A stretch of 64,000 nt of DNA. Source: Megalobrama amblycephala. Taxonomy: Eukaryota; Chordata; Actinopteri; Cypriniformes; Xenocyprididae. The notes beneath the pieces are model-generated. The model was given only the letters and a program-made list of their open reading frames with translations, was not told where the DNA came from and searched no databases. Shown piece after piece: positions 1 to 13,446 of the stretch; positions within the stretch are counted from its first letter, which is position 1, and each line of letters begins with the position of its first letter. The stretch is taken from assembly GCF_018812025.1 (NCBI RefSeq), contig NC_063057.1, forward strand, positions 16,671,963 through 16,735,962, read 5' to 3'. The position numbers and the translations under genes are program-made.

Positions 1-54
1 TGAATGAATTTCTAATCACAGCCACAAACACAAGTGAAACTACTGACAGAATCA

Positions 55-75
55 ACACACACACACACACACACA
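55..75. repeat. (CA)n microsatellite
   Basis: Uninterrupted CA dinucleotides at the left edge of the window. This is typical vertebrate simple sequence; no function is implied. Confidence 0.9.
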
Positions 76-76
76 G

Positions 77-1760
77 TCTGTTATTTCTATTTACCACTAA
101 CCACTGCATCAGAGATTCTCATCCCGAGGGGATCTTCCTGTTGATGTGTGTTTTGGACTATCTGGACTCTGACCAACTCAATCAGCTTGGTTTTATGCTG
201 TGTGTGGACTCAAACAGATACTTTTTTACAGCACAGCTCAATTTCCCCGCTTTGCCAGAACCATCATGAAACCACGGCGGATTAATTTGTGTGGGAGATC
301 ATGTTACGGAGCTTGGCAAACCCTCCTTCCAAACAAAAATTGACTTTTTCCCTGTTATCGGGCAGATGCCTAAGGCTGTCATTGTATTTTCTTCTCAGCC
401 ACTGGAGTGAAATAAAACCTAACACAGACAGACGGCAGGTGTCTGCCTGCTGCCACCCTGGGTAAAGCCATTTACCCCGCTCCCTTGCGGAATATTAATG
501 AACGCCGTGTATAAACAAAATGCCATATTTATTTTCATACTTGTTCAATGAACCACTAAATGGCAGCGTGAAGCTCAATCAATATCACTTTGCCGCATGC
601 GGCGCACATTCGCCGGTAACGGCCCGGGCACCTGTCCTGGGTGCCGTGTGGCTGCGGGGGTGCCCACGAGCTTGGCGGCGATTCTGCGGCATCATCGTCT
701 TCATCGACCCGCACCCACATGCTCGTTAGCTCGCGCCAACTGAACCAATAGGCATCTGTCAGGGTCAAGCAGGCATCTCTCTGCGGGTTAAAGAGGTCTC
801 AATCTGATTTATAAAGGATGGCGGGTGTGTTTCAAATGTACGATGTACCTCTGCCAGGCCCTATTTTCAGCCAGCCAGATTTAATCAAGCCGACGTGCGA
901 ATTGTCCTGATCTCAGACTAATTGTGTCAGTACAGATGTCGAATTCTAGGCGGATGAAAACTTCTGCCAGCGCTTGAGATAAAACTTGTTATCTGCTGAC
1001 TGACGTGGAGAATGAAGGAAGTCTTGCATGTAATTGTGTGAGTCAGGCAATGATAGGTTTTGTTTGTTTGGTTGGCTGGGTGCCTGTTGACTTCCCCCGG
1101 TCAACAAATGAGTAAATGTGTTTATGATTTTGTAGAGGCACAGGTGCTCATGGAGAATAGTTATGTCTGTATTTTATTTATCTTTTTTGTTTCACATTTT
1201 TTTCTCCCTGTTGCTCTTCTTTTTGCTTTGCAATAGTCTCAGACGGCACACCCACAGACCGCCCACAGTCCGTTCTGATGCATGATGAATGAAAAAACTG
1301 GAAAGCATTGTGATGATCTGGCAAGCTCTAATCTGATTGGCTGGGTTTATATAACTTCTGGGACACAGGGACTGTATTGGTCCAAAGTTTGCCAAGATAG
1401 AATTAAATCTTTGAAAGATATTCAGAGTTTTGTTTGAGGCATTTTGTAACAAGTTAACTAGATATCTATAAGCAGAACTACTGTATATGTTATACTTTGT
1501 TTTTTTCAAGTTGATTGTTTCTTCAACTCTGGACTCTTTGTCCCTGTAGAAAATAAACTCTTCTAATAAATAAACTCTACTGCTGGTTAGACTCCACTAA
1601 CAAAGTCCTTCAGTGTAAATGCATGTTCATATAATCACAGACAAATTCTGTCATTATTTCTGAAAGTAATGTAAATTCCCACCAAGGTGCAATTGCCACT
1701 ATTTCTCAAGTTAAGTATTTTGTATTCTGTGGTGAAAATGACAGTGAAGGAAATTATATA
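77..1760. other. Unique non-coding stretch, no gene seen
   Basis: No convincing exon or RNA gene is visible. The 480-790 block is more GC- and CpG-rich and is listed separately. A minus-strand frame around 1192-1509 has no recognisable domain. Part of it (about 1310-1360) resembles a plus-strand segment near 20.82-20.87 kb, so it may belong to an old dispersed repeat. Confidence 0.5.
480..790. promoter_or_regulatory. Candidate conserved non-coding element
   Basis: A non-repetitive block with more GC and CpG than its AT-rich surroundings. It starts with an AT-rich part containing TATTAATGAACG and ATAAACAAAATG (forkhead-like ATAAACA) and runs into a CpG-dense part (GCCGCATGCGGCGCAC and following). 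No open frame of convincing quality crosses it. The call rests on composition and absence of repeat similarity only; conservation was not tested. A CpG-rich fragment of an unknown repeat is the main alternative. Confidence 0.3.
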
Positions 1761-1975
1761 CACTGTAAAAAAGTCTGTTGTGTCTACAGAAAAATCCTGG
1801 CAGCTGTGGTTGCCAGACTAATTCTGTAAAACAAAACAAAACATAACAAAACAAACAAACAAACAAACAAACAAACAAACAAACAAACAAAAAAACAGTA
1901 AAAATCTGAACATATTTACAGAACAACCTGTACATTTTACAGTATAAAACTAATTTACAAACAAGAAAACTGCAA
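1761..1975 (+). mobile_element. Degraded MITE fragment starting CACTGTAAAAAAG
   Basis: The start CACTGTAAAA and the phrase GGCAGCTGTGGTTGCCAG resemble a common cyprinid MITE whose ends read CACTGTAAAA...TTTTACAGTG. A (CAAA)n run has expanded inside it. A similar ACTGTA/TTTACAGT-rich stretch lies at about 3190-3400, on the other side of family A copy 1. This fits one older element split by copy 1, but the right terminus is not clear. Confidence 0.35.
1848..1890. repeat. (CAAA)n microsatellite
   Basis: About ten CAAA units, followed by a short A run. It produces a spurious Phe/Val/Cys-rich frame on the minus strand. Confidence 0.9.
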
Positions 1976-2011
1976 TTTAAACTGATAAATCCAACAATCT
2001 ATTTTGTACCT

Positions 2012-2892
2012 TTAAAGGTGCCCTAGAATCAAAAATTGAATTTACCTCGGCATAGTTCAATAACAAGAGTTCAGTACATGGTTACGTAACAGTCGGGATC
2101 ATTAATATGTATGACCCCAATATTTGCATATGCCAGCCCATGTTCAAGGCATTAGACAAGGGCAGCCAGTATTAACGTCTGGATCTGTGCACAGCTGAAT
2201 CATCAGACTAGGTAAGCAAGCAAGAACAATAGCGAAAAATGGCAGATGGAGCAATAATAAATGACATGATCCATGATTACATGATATTTTTAGTGATATT
2301 TGTAAATTGTCTTTCTAAATGTTTCGTTAGCATGTTGCTAATGTACTGTTAAATGTGGTTAAAGTTACCATCGTTTATTACTGTATTCGCGGAGACAAGA
2401 GCCATCGCTATTTTCATTTTTAAACACTTGCAGTCTGTATAATTCATAAACACAACTTCATTCTTTGTAAATTTCTCCAACAGTGTAGCATTAGCCCATT
2501 AGCCACAGAGCATATAGCCTCAAACTCATTCAGAATCAAATGTAAACATCCAAATAAATACTATACTCACATGATCCGACGCATGCATGCAGCATGAATG
2601 ACGAACATCTTGTAAAGATCCATTTGAGGGTTATATTAGCTGTGTGAACTTTGTTTATGCACTGTATAACTGCACTTACAGTCGAGAGCTCGGGAGGACA
2701 GGGAGCGAGAAATTTAAAGGGGCCGCGCAGCCTGAATCGGTGCATAGTTAATGATGCCCCAAAATAGGCAGTTAAAAAAATTAATTAAAAAAAATCTATG
2801 GGATATTTTGAGCTGAAACTTCACAGACACATTCAGGGGACACCTTAGACTTATATTACATCTTTTGAAAAGACGTACTACGGCACCTTTAA
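2012..2892 (+). mobile_element. TTAA-flanked MITE, family A copy 1
   Basis: Inverted ends AGGTGCC...GGCACCT are each flanked by TTAA. Bases outside the TTAA differ on the two sides, so TTAA is the probable target duplication (piggyBac-type target preference, by inference). It matches the three other family A copies over most of its length, but about 110 bp are deleted after TTCAGTACATGG. It keeps the TTACGTAA and ATTTGCAT motifs. There is no transposase frame, so it is non-autonomous. Orientation is taken as the one in which the AAAATTGAATTTA end comes first. Confidence 0.85.
2082..2129 (+). promoter_or_regulatory. D-box and octamer motif pair in family A copy 1
   Basis: An exact TTACGTAA (2082-2089), the PAR-bZIP/NFIL3 D-box consensus, is followed by an exact octamer ATTTGCAT (2122-2129). 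Both are known transcription-factor consensus sites; activity here is inference. The left half of the 20-bp palindrome that surrounds the D-box in copy 2 is lost. Confidence 0.4.
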
Positions 2893-3471
2893 CAACCACC
2901 TATAATAATGCAGGTGGTAAAAGAGAAAGCCACATGAAGAATCACAAAGAAGTTCTTCCCAAGTAGCCTTTCCACAAGCTGAATTATACTAGTATGTAGA
3001 AGGAGTCATTCACGCAAACACAAAACATGGTAACACACATGACACTAAAATAATGCAATAAACTTTCATTAAACAACAGAATATGTAATTTAAAACTCAA
3101 ATGTGTATAACTGACAACAAAAACTTTTAAGAAAGAGTTATTTAAATGAAATACTTTCAGATGCAAATGTGTCACACAGGGAATGTCAGTTTTAAAATAC
3201 AGTTTTTCCACTGTAAATTATAACTTAATTTACATTTTTTACTTCTAAAAACTGTACATTTAACAGTATTTTACTACGAAATTTTCATGAAATATCTGGT
3301 TAGATCTTTGACAGTTTTCCGCGGATATAGTATGGGAACTTACCGTTTTTTTTATCGTTTTTACAACATTTTACAGTTAAAATTACACTCATTTTCAGAC
3401 TCCTTATCTTGCTATGGTTAATATTGTAGCTAGTATTATATATTATATTTAAAAAAAATGCATAATTTGAC

Positions 3472-3475
<4 letters not shown>
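2893..3475. other. AT-rich non-coding stretch
   Basis: No gene is seen. ACTGTA- and TTTACAGT-like words at about 3190-3400 may be the right part of the older MITE interrupted by family A copy 1. Confidence 0.4.

Positions 3476-3520
<45 letters not shown>
3476..3520. repeat. (TA)n microsatellite
   Basis: About 22 uninterrupted TA units, able to extrude a cruciform. Confidence 0.9.
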
Positions 3521-5376
<1,856 letters not shown>

Positions 5377-7364
5377 GGCTGATCAATCTTGAAAAAACGT
5401 TAAAAAAACAAAGATGAGGGGGAAAAAACATAGACTGTGCCTTTGTGACAGATGTGTTTGGCTCCCTGTGTTTTGACAGGTGGTTATCTTGTCAAGCTAG
5501 CTCTACGATAAAGATCTCCATTGTGCCATTTGCAGCATGTTCAGCAGTGATGTCCAAAAAGAACATTGCGATATTTCTTTCTGGAGCTTTCATTCAATTA
5601 TCCGCTTTCATTCATCTGCAAATGAATGTATGAAATGACGGGCCATTCTGGATTATCATATTGCTAGAGGACACCCGTTTTTCCTGCTGTTCTCTCTTCT
5701 GAATACAACAGTATTGTTACACTCACCAAACTTTAGCATGCCTTAAAGGAATCATTACAAAAGCATAATGGGGAAAAACTCCCACACAGTTTCCACCCGA
5801 TAATTAAGTTTCCCCCCTTCCCATCTAAAATCATTTTTTACAGCTCTGACAATTCTCAGTTCCCATGAGTTCAAGACCCAGATCTTGGCAAGGTGCCTCA
5901 GAGACTTGCAGATGTTCATTAAAATCACTACATCTTGTCTTTCTTTCTTGTAAGTCATCATTTTACCCCCTCCCAAAGCTCATATTTTCCCCAACAATCT
6001 GATGCAAATGTGTCATACATTTGTATGCTAGACAATTAGGTCCAATTTGTAACTACTGCTGAACTTTCAACTGAATTAAGTCCCACTAACAGGCATGATG
6101 GCGTGTAATAGATTGTAATTTATTAAATCCAAGGCAACCGTCGGCAATAAACGACCACCAGGGATCTAAAAATGTTGTACCATTTTAATAAATGTGTTGC
6201 CCAACTGCAGAGGAGTCGATCAGTGTCATTCATATTGTGTTTTCTCTGAGTGTGATCTACATTCAATTTCAGGTCATTAGCGGAGCTTGTTTTGATGTAT
6301 GTTTAATGCCACGTCAATGACTCAAGTAAATCTAAGAAACGACTTCAAACCCATCTAGGATTTTTCCTTGAATCTTCTGCAGCAATAAAAAGATTTATAT
6401 CCAGATATTATTCTCAGTCATCTCAAGGACAACTGTCACGGACAGTTCCAGCACTCTCTTCGCGTCACAGCACAGTCAGTTCGCTCCAGTCAGCAAACAA
6501 CAATGCAGCCGAAACTAAACGTAACGTGATGTTCTCCATCAGTATTTGCAGCTGCCTCACATGTGGACAGCTGGATATAGAGTCCAGTGATTGAATTGGT
6601 AGAGACAGTGCTGTAATCACGGAGAACATGACTCAATGGTTGGCAGCAACAAGTGTGCAAGCTGTGCCAGACAGAAGGTGCTTGCATTAGACACAAAATG
6701 CCTGCATCTGCTTGGGAGATACCTGGGCCTTTCTGGTAAAAAGGAATTAGGTGTCTTTTTTATTCTCCTCCTCAAATTTTCCAAGTGCGACAGTGTTTTG
6801 AGCTTGTTCGGATGTTATTTTGGGAATTGGCAGCAAACAGAATGATGGTACAGGTGCAGCTCCTTTTATCAATGACGACTGCATTCATTCCAGTCGTACC
6901 ATACCTTGTGCATCTTAGGCATGTTTAGACAGCAGCACTGGAGATTTTTGTGTGGCTCTGTGCACATTTTTCTGTTTATAAAAATGTCACAGTCATATTT
7001 ACTGTCAACATAAGGGAGTTTACAGCGACACTGTTGGCTTCTCCAACAGCTTCTTTGACTGCAGGGTTGTGCGGCATTCAGAACTGAATTTATAATGCCT
7101 TTTAAATTCCAATTCAGTTCCTGAATTTGAATTGAGGCAGCAAACAGGATGAAGCCTTGCCGTTAAAATTTTAAAAGAGGGGGGTAGAATTCAAAGAAAT
7201 TAATATAACCAATTTTTAACTTGGAAAAAAAAAAAAAAAAAACGCTTAAAAAGTAAAAAAACAAACAAAAACAAATATGTAAATAAATATATAATTATAA
7301 TAATATATAATAATATAATTTTTATTTTTTTGTACATTTTAATATATAAGATATATTATATTAG
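5377..7364. other. Unique non-coding stretch, no gene seen
   Basis: No exon, tRNA or recognisable transposon ends were found. A poly-A run (about 7225-7242) and AT-rich DNA precede the GC-rich LTR-like element. The part at 6080-6430 is listed separately. Confidence 0.45.
6080..6430. promoter_or_regulatory. Candidate conserved non-coding element
   Basis: Unique sequence containing GGCGTGTAATAGATTGTAAT, a CpG-containing GGCAACCGTCGGCAATAAAC and TTAGCGGAGC, in a compositionally even block without open frames. This is a proposal from composition only. Confidence 0.25.
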
Positions 7365-8402
7365 TGTAACGCTAAAGATCCAGAGAAGGCGAAGATGAAG
7401 AATGTAACACAGGGTTTATTAGAATCCAAATACCAAGCCAGCAGACCTTGAGCTTCCCAGTGCTGACAGCTCACGGCGGAGATGAGGGAGGGTGGAGCCA
7501 AGATGTTTCTGGCTTGGCTGATGACATCTGGGGAACGACCAATGGAGACAGAGCCGGTGGATCCACTGGCGCAGACTGAGGGTTGAGGGAGGTGAGCAAC
7601 ATCGCTGGTGCAGGAGACCCAGGCGATGTCGTGGTGACGAGCGTCGTAGGTGGAGCCAGAGTACCCGAGGGCTGGGGCAATGACAGTGTGAGCAAGGACA
7701 GAGGCGATGCCGACAGGAAGAAGGAATCTGCTGCTGCTGAATGGGTGGAGGGATGGAGCGCAGTGGATGGCCCATAAGTCCTTGGCGGAAGTGGCGTGAC
7801 GACTGACCAAGGGGGAGCCGGTGGGACGAGGGAACCTGGAGGAGCCACTAGACTGAGGGTCACTTGTGGAGCCAAAGGTGGGAGGAGCCAAGACAGAGCC
7901 GACAGGTTGACAGGCCGAGATGAAGCGACGGGACCCGAGCCCAGAGGTGGAGCCAAAGGATCCTCCTGGATAGGTGCTGCTGGTGGCTGCTCGACTTGCG
8001 GCACAGCATCATTGCAGGGAATCCCTAGAGATGGCGCAGGGCTGCAAGCATCTGGCAGTGATGGGACTGGAGGACTGGCTGAGCTCCATTTTTGTGGCGA
8101 TGAAACAAGACTCAAGAGGATAACAGTAATCATGATACAGTCCACACAGGTTAGAAAAAATAATTCCCAGTTCTCAAAGTTCTCTTTGGATAATACAGAT
8201 GATTCAATTGGATAGGGTGGGAGTTAGGGTTAGTGGTTAGGGTTGGTGGAAGATTGCCCCAATCCAGCACAAGGTCTTCAGGGTCTTGTCGTCGAGGGGA
8301 CAGGTGACAGCAAGACAGCAAAAATTTACTGAAAAGTTCAAAAATGAAGACACGTGACAAATGGAAATCCATGTCCATGAAAACTCCATGATAACTGTAA
8401 CA
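7365..8402 (-). mobile_element. LTR-type element bounded by a 5-bp target duplication
   Basis: On the minus strand the unit starts TGTTACAG and ends GCGTTACA (TG...CA termini). ATTAG occurs directly outside both ends (7360-7364 and 8403-8407), as expected for retroviral-type integration. An AATAAA signal lies about 55 nt before the minus-strand 3' end, matching an LTR polyadenylation site. No pair of long direct repeats is visible inside. It is therefore either a solo LTR of unusual length (1,038 bp) or a deleted non-autonomous element. GC content is far above the flanks, and a Pro/Ser-rich minus-strand frame fills its centre. Confidence 0.65.
7471..8145 (-). pseudogene. Pro/Ser-rich reading frame inside the LTR-type element
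   Basis: A 224-codon minus-strand frame rich in Pro, Ser, Ala and Leu, with no recognised domain, signal peptide or catalytic motif. Two other frames of the same strand are also open over shorter parts (to 7361), which is what GC-rich Pro-coding repetitive DNA gives by chance. It lies wholly within the ATTAG-bounded element, so it is not a host gene. It could be a remnant of an element-encoded Pro-rich product comparable in style to that of the LTR retrotransposon at 26.5-29.0 kb. I see no sequence identity between the two. Confidence 0.35.
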
Positions 8403-10154
8403 ATTAGATTCTTATATCATAATTATATTTTTTGTTATATTACATTTAATACATTTCATATTCAATACATTTTTGTGGAGCAGTGCAGAATGCAGTGTTG
8501 AAATTCTTTTAATTACAGATTTTTTAATTTATTGGAATTATAATTCAAATTCCACTTCATCTTTTTGTGGTCCTTTAAGAGAACCCTTTTCGGCAGTGTA
8601 TCTCTGCCCCTGACAGAATAAAGTGTATTGCAAAGCCAGCCACAAAATTGGTCAAATCACAATAAAGCTTTCCCTCATTGGGCGTCAGATATAATCGCAG
8701 TTAAAACAACCTTTTAGATTGCAGTTCCACCAGAGGTCTTTACCACCAGGCCATGAAGGACTGCGCTAACTGACTGCACCTTAATCTTCCTTCTTTGGAG
8801 CGAGTCGGAACGCCAAGATCTCTATCAGAGCCAGCCCACTTCATCGCATTTAATGCACTTAAAGTGGCTTAATACAAATGAACAGGGCACCGAATAACTC
8901 TCTCAGCCTTAATGCAGGTAAAGTCCTGGTCTGGCCTATCTTAAGCACTTGAATGACAGGTGAATCAAAAGCCAGTCATTAAGGATGCAGAAAGTGGCCC
9001 TGCAGACTAGTTTGGGTTTTACTGGAGGGTGGGAGATCATCCCAGTCTCGTGAAGGGAATAGAGATGCCTCTTCTATTGTACGCTGTATGCGGCCCTTAA
9101 ACACGTGGCTAGAGTGTAAATCTGAGCACAAAGCAACGGATGATAGACCACAGAATACTCAGGATGGGAACGACGGGGTTCTCGCAAAGGTCTGGTGCTT
9201 TTGAATTGAGCCTGAAAGGGCGTTTCCAGCGCATATCTAGTAAATTGACCATCAGCCGTGGGCAATGACTCCATATCCACTCTCTCAATGGGAACACTTT
9301 TATTTAATTTGGAGATTTTCACACCAGCTGTCGAGGAAGAAACTGTATTGAAGCTCTACAAAGGCTTCCAACTTTTTCCAGCTGTCCTGATGAATCCCTG
9401 CATTGCTAGCAAGGGGGAGCTGTAACAGGGCAGGCTACTAAGGAACATCAGTCTTTATAGCTTGGACATGATCTCCCATTATGAGTGCTGAGTATAATTA
9501 CAGTGCATTTCTCCAAGCCATGGTCAATGAAGGCTTCCATTCAGTCTACTTACGGCGCTGTCACATCTCTTCTCATGAAGCAATGCCCTTACATTTGTTA
9601 TCTGTGGCATGTTGCGATTAGCTCTGTCACTGGGGCTGTATTAATGAGACATAAACAGATGAAAGAGGCTCCTCTTGCTCTCTCTCTCTCTCTCATGCAG
9701 GGTTAAAGCACACACATACACCTTTCGCTATCGTAGAGTTTTGGCAGTGCTGTACGTTGATAGGTGAAGAAACGCTTTGGATGTAAATGAGTGTTAGTGC
9801 TGACCATACAGAACAGCAGCACGGCCCCTGATCTTGTGCCCTGTAATCTTTCAGCTCTTGACGCCACATATCTCTCACAGATCCGGGCTTCCTCTGGTGC
9901 TCCCCTCCCCATCGTCTCTCAGCTTGAGGCTGGCGGATGTGAGCGTTAGCCTGCGGTATTTAACCCTGCGGCAAAACCCCACCATCACTCACACATGAAA
10001 CACCATTGATTTCTAAGCTCCAAATGGCTACCTTTGTACTCGCTCTCACACGTGTCTGAACAATAGGAAAAAATAGAGAGAGAGAGAGAAAGAAGAGAGA
10101 AAAATATCATAAATTTTACAGGTAAGTGTTATTAAGGATGATTCTTAGTTTGAT
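8403..10154. other. Unique non-coding stretch, no gene seen
   Basis: No coding gene was found. The 8690-9330 part has higher complexity and is listed separately. A short (CT)n run lies near 9680. Confidence 0.45.
8690..9330. promoter_or_regulatory. Candidate conserved non-coding block
   Basis: About 640 bp of non-repetitive sequence with scattered CpGs (GGAGCGAGTCGGAACGCC, GGAACGACGGGGTTCTCGC) and CGCATTTAATGCAC. A minus-strand frame over 9074-9322 has no domain and no splice context. Composition suggests a regulatory element; an unrecognised exon cannot be excluded. Confidence 0.25.
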
Positions 10155-10420
10155 TTTTAAGGAATAGTTCACATAAAGGCAGAATTTTCATTTTTATTTC
10201 ATCCCGATATGCTGTTGTTTTTGCGTGTAACACAAAAGAAGAAAGCTATGGCTTTAGAACTGGAATATAGTGCAACAGTCATATGGACTTATGAAGACAT
10301 GTTCAATACTGACTATGTTATATGAGGAAAAAGTCTTGTTTTGTGTTCCATGAACAAAAATAACTACATACAGGTTTGGAACAAAATAAGGGTGAGTACA
10401 TAAATTAATGGCGGAGTACG
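10155..10420 (+). mobile_element. Diverged MITE of the TTAAAGG-AGTTCAC type
   Basis: It begins TTTTTAAGGAATAGTTCACA and carries the later phrases TGTGTTCCATGAA and AGGTTTGGAACAAAATAAGG. These match the general pattern of the GTTCACCCAAAAATG MITE family seen better preserved at 15.15 and 58.5 kb. The right terminus is degraded. Confidence 0.5.
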
Positions 10421-10887
10421 CAAAGAACTTTAAACGCATAGAAATCTTACAGATGAGTAAAAGATGAAGTGATTAAGAGGTTCTGTCTTTCACCTTGTAC
10501 TTTGCAACCCAAACGCCCTTATTTACTCTTACAGACACACAGTTTGATCCAGTCACACACTGGCATGTGTGCAAATCCTAGGTGAGCTCAATGAGAGAAC
10601 TCAGCAGGCAAATACTGTGTGACACATTCTGTCTGCTTAGGACTTTGTTTTTTATTTATTTATTTTATTAGCTCTCGGGATATGATTTATACATATTTTT
10701 AAATGTAATCTTTGATGTTAAAATATATGAATCTATCCTGATTTGCAGACAGAACTATATACAATTGACATTCATGGTTGATTTTCCATGAAAAGTGTAA
10801 ACACTGTGGCTGTGTGGTGCTTTGTGTTGCTGTTTGTTTGTGCTTTAAACACCATGGAGCAGTTAGGTGGCCACTTGCCCGATTTTC

Positions 10888-11219
10888 CTCATGGGGACCG
10901 AAATTTTGTCCCCGCAACATAAAATATTTTAAAACATCTACATCCTTGTGGGGACATTTGAAGGGAATACCTGAACCACACAAAACTTCAAACCATCAAA
11001 TCATTAATTCATATCTGAAAGCTCCTAATGGAGTTCATATACATGCATATTTATAAGATAAGCTTCTCACATATATATACATTCTGGAAATACACACACA
11101 CACACACACATATATATGTATATATATACACACACTGTATGTGAGAAGCTCATCTTATAAATATGCATGCATATGAACTAATTTGGAGCAGTCAGATATG
11201 AATTAATGATTTGATGGTC
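10888..11219. mobile_element. Inverted-repeat element with GGGGACC motif and central palindrome
   Basis: From 10991 to 11219 two arms of about 85 bp (ACCATCAAATCATTAATTCA... and its complement) face each other around a (CA)/(TA)-rich loop. Just to the left, CATGGGGACCGAAATTTTGTCC and a GTGGGGAC repeat match a phrase common in fish dispersed repeats. The extent of the whole element is uncertain, but the palindrome itself is clear. Confidence 0.6.
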
Positions 11220-12000
11220 TAAGTGAAATCCAACTGGTAGTAATTCAGCCTAACCGTGGAGAAAAAGTTTTCAAACTTCCTGTGAAGCTGTAAGTTGGCT
11301 CCCGGAGGCTGACTTTGTGACCTTTGATGCAGTAAAACACACTTCTTTCCTCAGAGCAGGTTTAGGGCCTTGTTTCTCTGTGGTTGTGTTCTTTATTGAG
11401 CCGTAAACTTTTGTATTAACGGAAAAAAAACCCGCAGGAGAGGCAAAAAACAATAAACACTTGTCTTTTTTCATCTTCCTCTCTTCTCTAAATGGATCTA
11501 ATTAGCACAAAGCAAAGAACTAGAGCAATCCCATATTGGTTCACTACAAACCAACATTTACCTGGCAATTGATCCACTCACAGTACTGAGACAGAGGATG
11601 TGAAAAAAGATGGACAGCTCATGCAGGGAAAAAGCCCATCGCTCCCCAGTGAGCCTTAAACAATGTTTTTGCGGTGTTTCCACGGGCCGGTCTTTGTACA
11701 GAGCGGAGAGATATGGCTTAGCTTTTGTTGCAGTGTGATATCCCACTGGCAGTGCTCTTTCAGGATACGTGCTGTGCCAGGGCACTGATTGGCTGCTGGT
11801 ACGGTGTCCTGGGGCTCTGATTGGCTGCTAGGGCACAGTGGGCCCTGCTTCTATTCTCAGGTTGAAGGTATATTCACTGAAATGAGAACTGATTCCATTT
11901 GCACTAACTAAACTCTTTCCCCGACAGTGTTTTTTTTAAAAAGTTGCCAGCCACCACCAGCATTTTTTATCATTTTCGCATGGACCCAGAATATTTAGTT
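11220..12000. other. Unique non-coding stretch, no gene seen
   Basis: No gene is seen. Two near-identical CTGATTGGCTGCT words occur about 31 bp apart near 11785-11830. They contain ATTGG, the inverted CCAAT box, and could be a small local duplication. Confidence 0.45.
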
Positions 12001-13098
12001 GTATGAATAGCTGAACATGGAATATATCAAAAGAAAGAACAGACCCTCTGCTTTAAAACAACAACAACAGCAAACATTTTATTCTAGCCTCATGCATTCC
12101 CTTTTTATCAAAACTTGAATGTGGGTAAGTTTCATTAAAAAAAGCAACATTTTGAACAAAAAGCTGAGAAAGTTGCGCTTTTGTCAAAGACTGCGGATTC
12201 AGAAAGATGATCAGAACATAGATGGAGTAGATTGCTTCCATCAACACCCTCAAAGCTTGCAGTCCTATACCTCGTCCTGGGTCGACATTTCATTTGGTAA
12301 CGTTAGGCAGTTTTGATTTATATGCTGTTTAATGTTTGATGATCATGTTTACATGAGCGTAAGCAATGCTTTTATAGATTGTTCTTTATCGATTTCTGCT
12401 TCTTTTTTACCTGTGTTTTTATCCGGAGATCCTGTACTCTTTCAGAAGATTCAAAATAGCATTACCTATCAAGCAGATCTTGCCCCCCATTGACTACCAT
12501 AGTAGGAAAAAGTAGGGGGGGGGAAGATATTTGGAAGAATGTTTGTAACCAAGCAGATCTCGCCCCCCCATTGACCCCCATAGTATTTTTTTCCTACTAT
12601 GGTAGTCAGTGGGGTGCAAGATCTGCTTGGTTGGTAATGCTATTTTGCATCTTCTGAAAGAGTACAGGATCTCCGGATAAAAACACAGGTAAAAAAGAAG
12701 CAGAAATCGATAAAGAACAATCTATAAAAGCATTGCTTACGCTCATGTAAACATGATCATCAAACATTAAACAGCATATAATTAAAAACTGCCTAAAGTT
12801 ACCAAATGAAATGTCGACCCAGGACGAGGTATAGGACTGCAAGCTTTGAGGGTGTTGATGGAAGCAATCTACTCCATCTATGTTCTGATCATCTTTCTGA
12901 ATCTGCAGTCTTTGACAAAAGCGCAACTTTCTCAGCTTTTTGTTCAAAATGTAGATTTTTTTAATGAAACTTACCCACATTCAAGTTTTGATAAAAAGGG
13001 AATGCATGAGGCTAGAATAAAATGTTTGTTGTTGTTGTTGTTTTAAAGCAGAGGCTCTGTTCTTTCTTTTGATATATTCCATGTTCAGCTATTCATAC
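12001..13098. mobile_element. Foldback element with ~500-bp inverted arms
   Basis: The left arm (from GTATGAATAGCTGAAC) is matched by an inverted right arm ending GTTCAGCTATTCATAC, with a spacer of about 75 bp around 12511-12584. Arms differ at scattered positions (for example near 12147 versus 12954), so the copy is not brand new. The centre carries three versions of the phrase AAGCAGATCT-TGCCCCCCATTGAC with CTACTATGGTAGTC. Short frames of 65-124 codons on both strands are mirror images of one another and show no domain. The pairing ends exactly at the outer bases given. Confidence 0.85.
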
Positions 13099-13238
13099 TG
13101 GTGCTTGGCATCAAAACATTTTAAAACCATATGATTTTTATTCGAAACATGATTTTTCTAGGTTTGTATAACTTTTGGGTGACTGTAATGACACTGGTAA
13201 AACTATGATTTCTGCAGCTGTCTTTCCTTGTTTTACTA

Positions 13239-13335
13239 TTAAAGGTATAGTTCACCCAAAAATGAAAATTCTGTCTCCATGTACTCACCCTCAAGTTGTT
13301 CCCAACCTGTATGCATTTCTTTATGAAAATGTTTC
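13239..13335 (+). mobile_element. Half copy of the GTTCACCCAAAAATG MITE
   Basis: It starts TTAAAGGTATAGTTCACCCA and continues through ACTCACCCTCAAGTTGTTCC, matching the left end of the family. No right end follows. The centre of the nearby foldback (GAAGATATTTGGAAGAATG) resembles the interior of the same family, so the two may be remnants of one event. Confidence 0.65.
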
Positions 13336-13446
13336 TTAATCAAAATGTTAGGAAGCCATGCATAACATCTATTTTGAGGTTTGATGCTGTCTATAATAGA
13401 CAGACTCATTTGCAATGTGTACTGCTTCATTAATCATAAATTGCAG

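Noticed and set aside
8215..8250. Telomere-like GGTTAGGGTTAGTGG words
   Set aside because: Only a few imperfect units inside the LTR-type element; not an array.
12606..12980. 124-codon minus frame in the foldback
   Set aside because: It has an almost identical but interrupted partner on the other arm and no recognisable domain; it reflects the inverted repeat.
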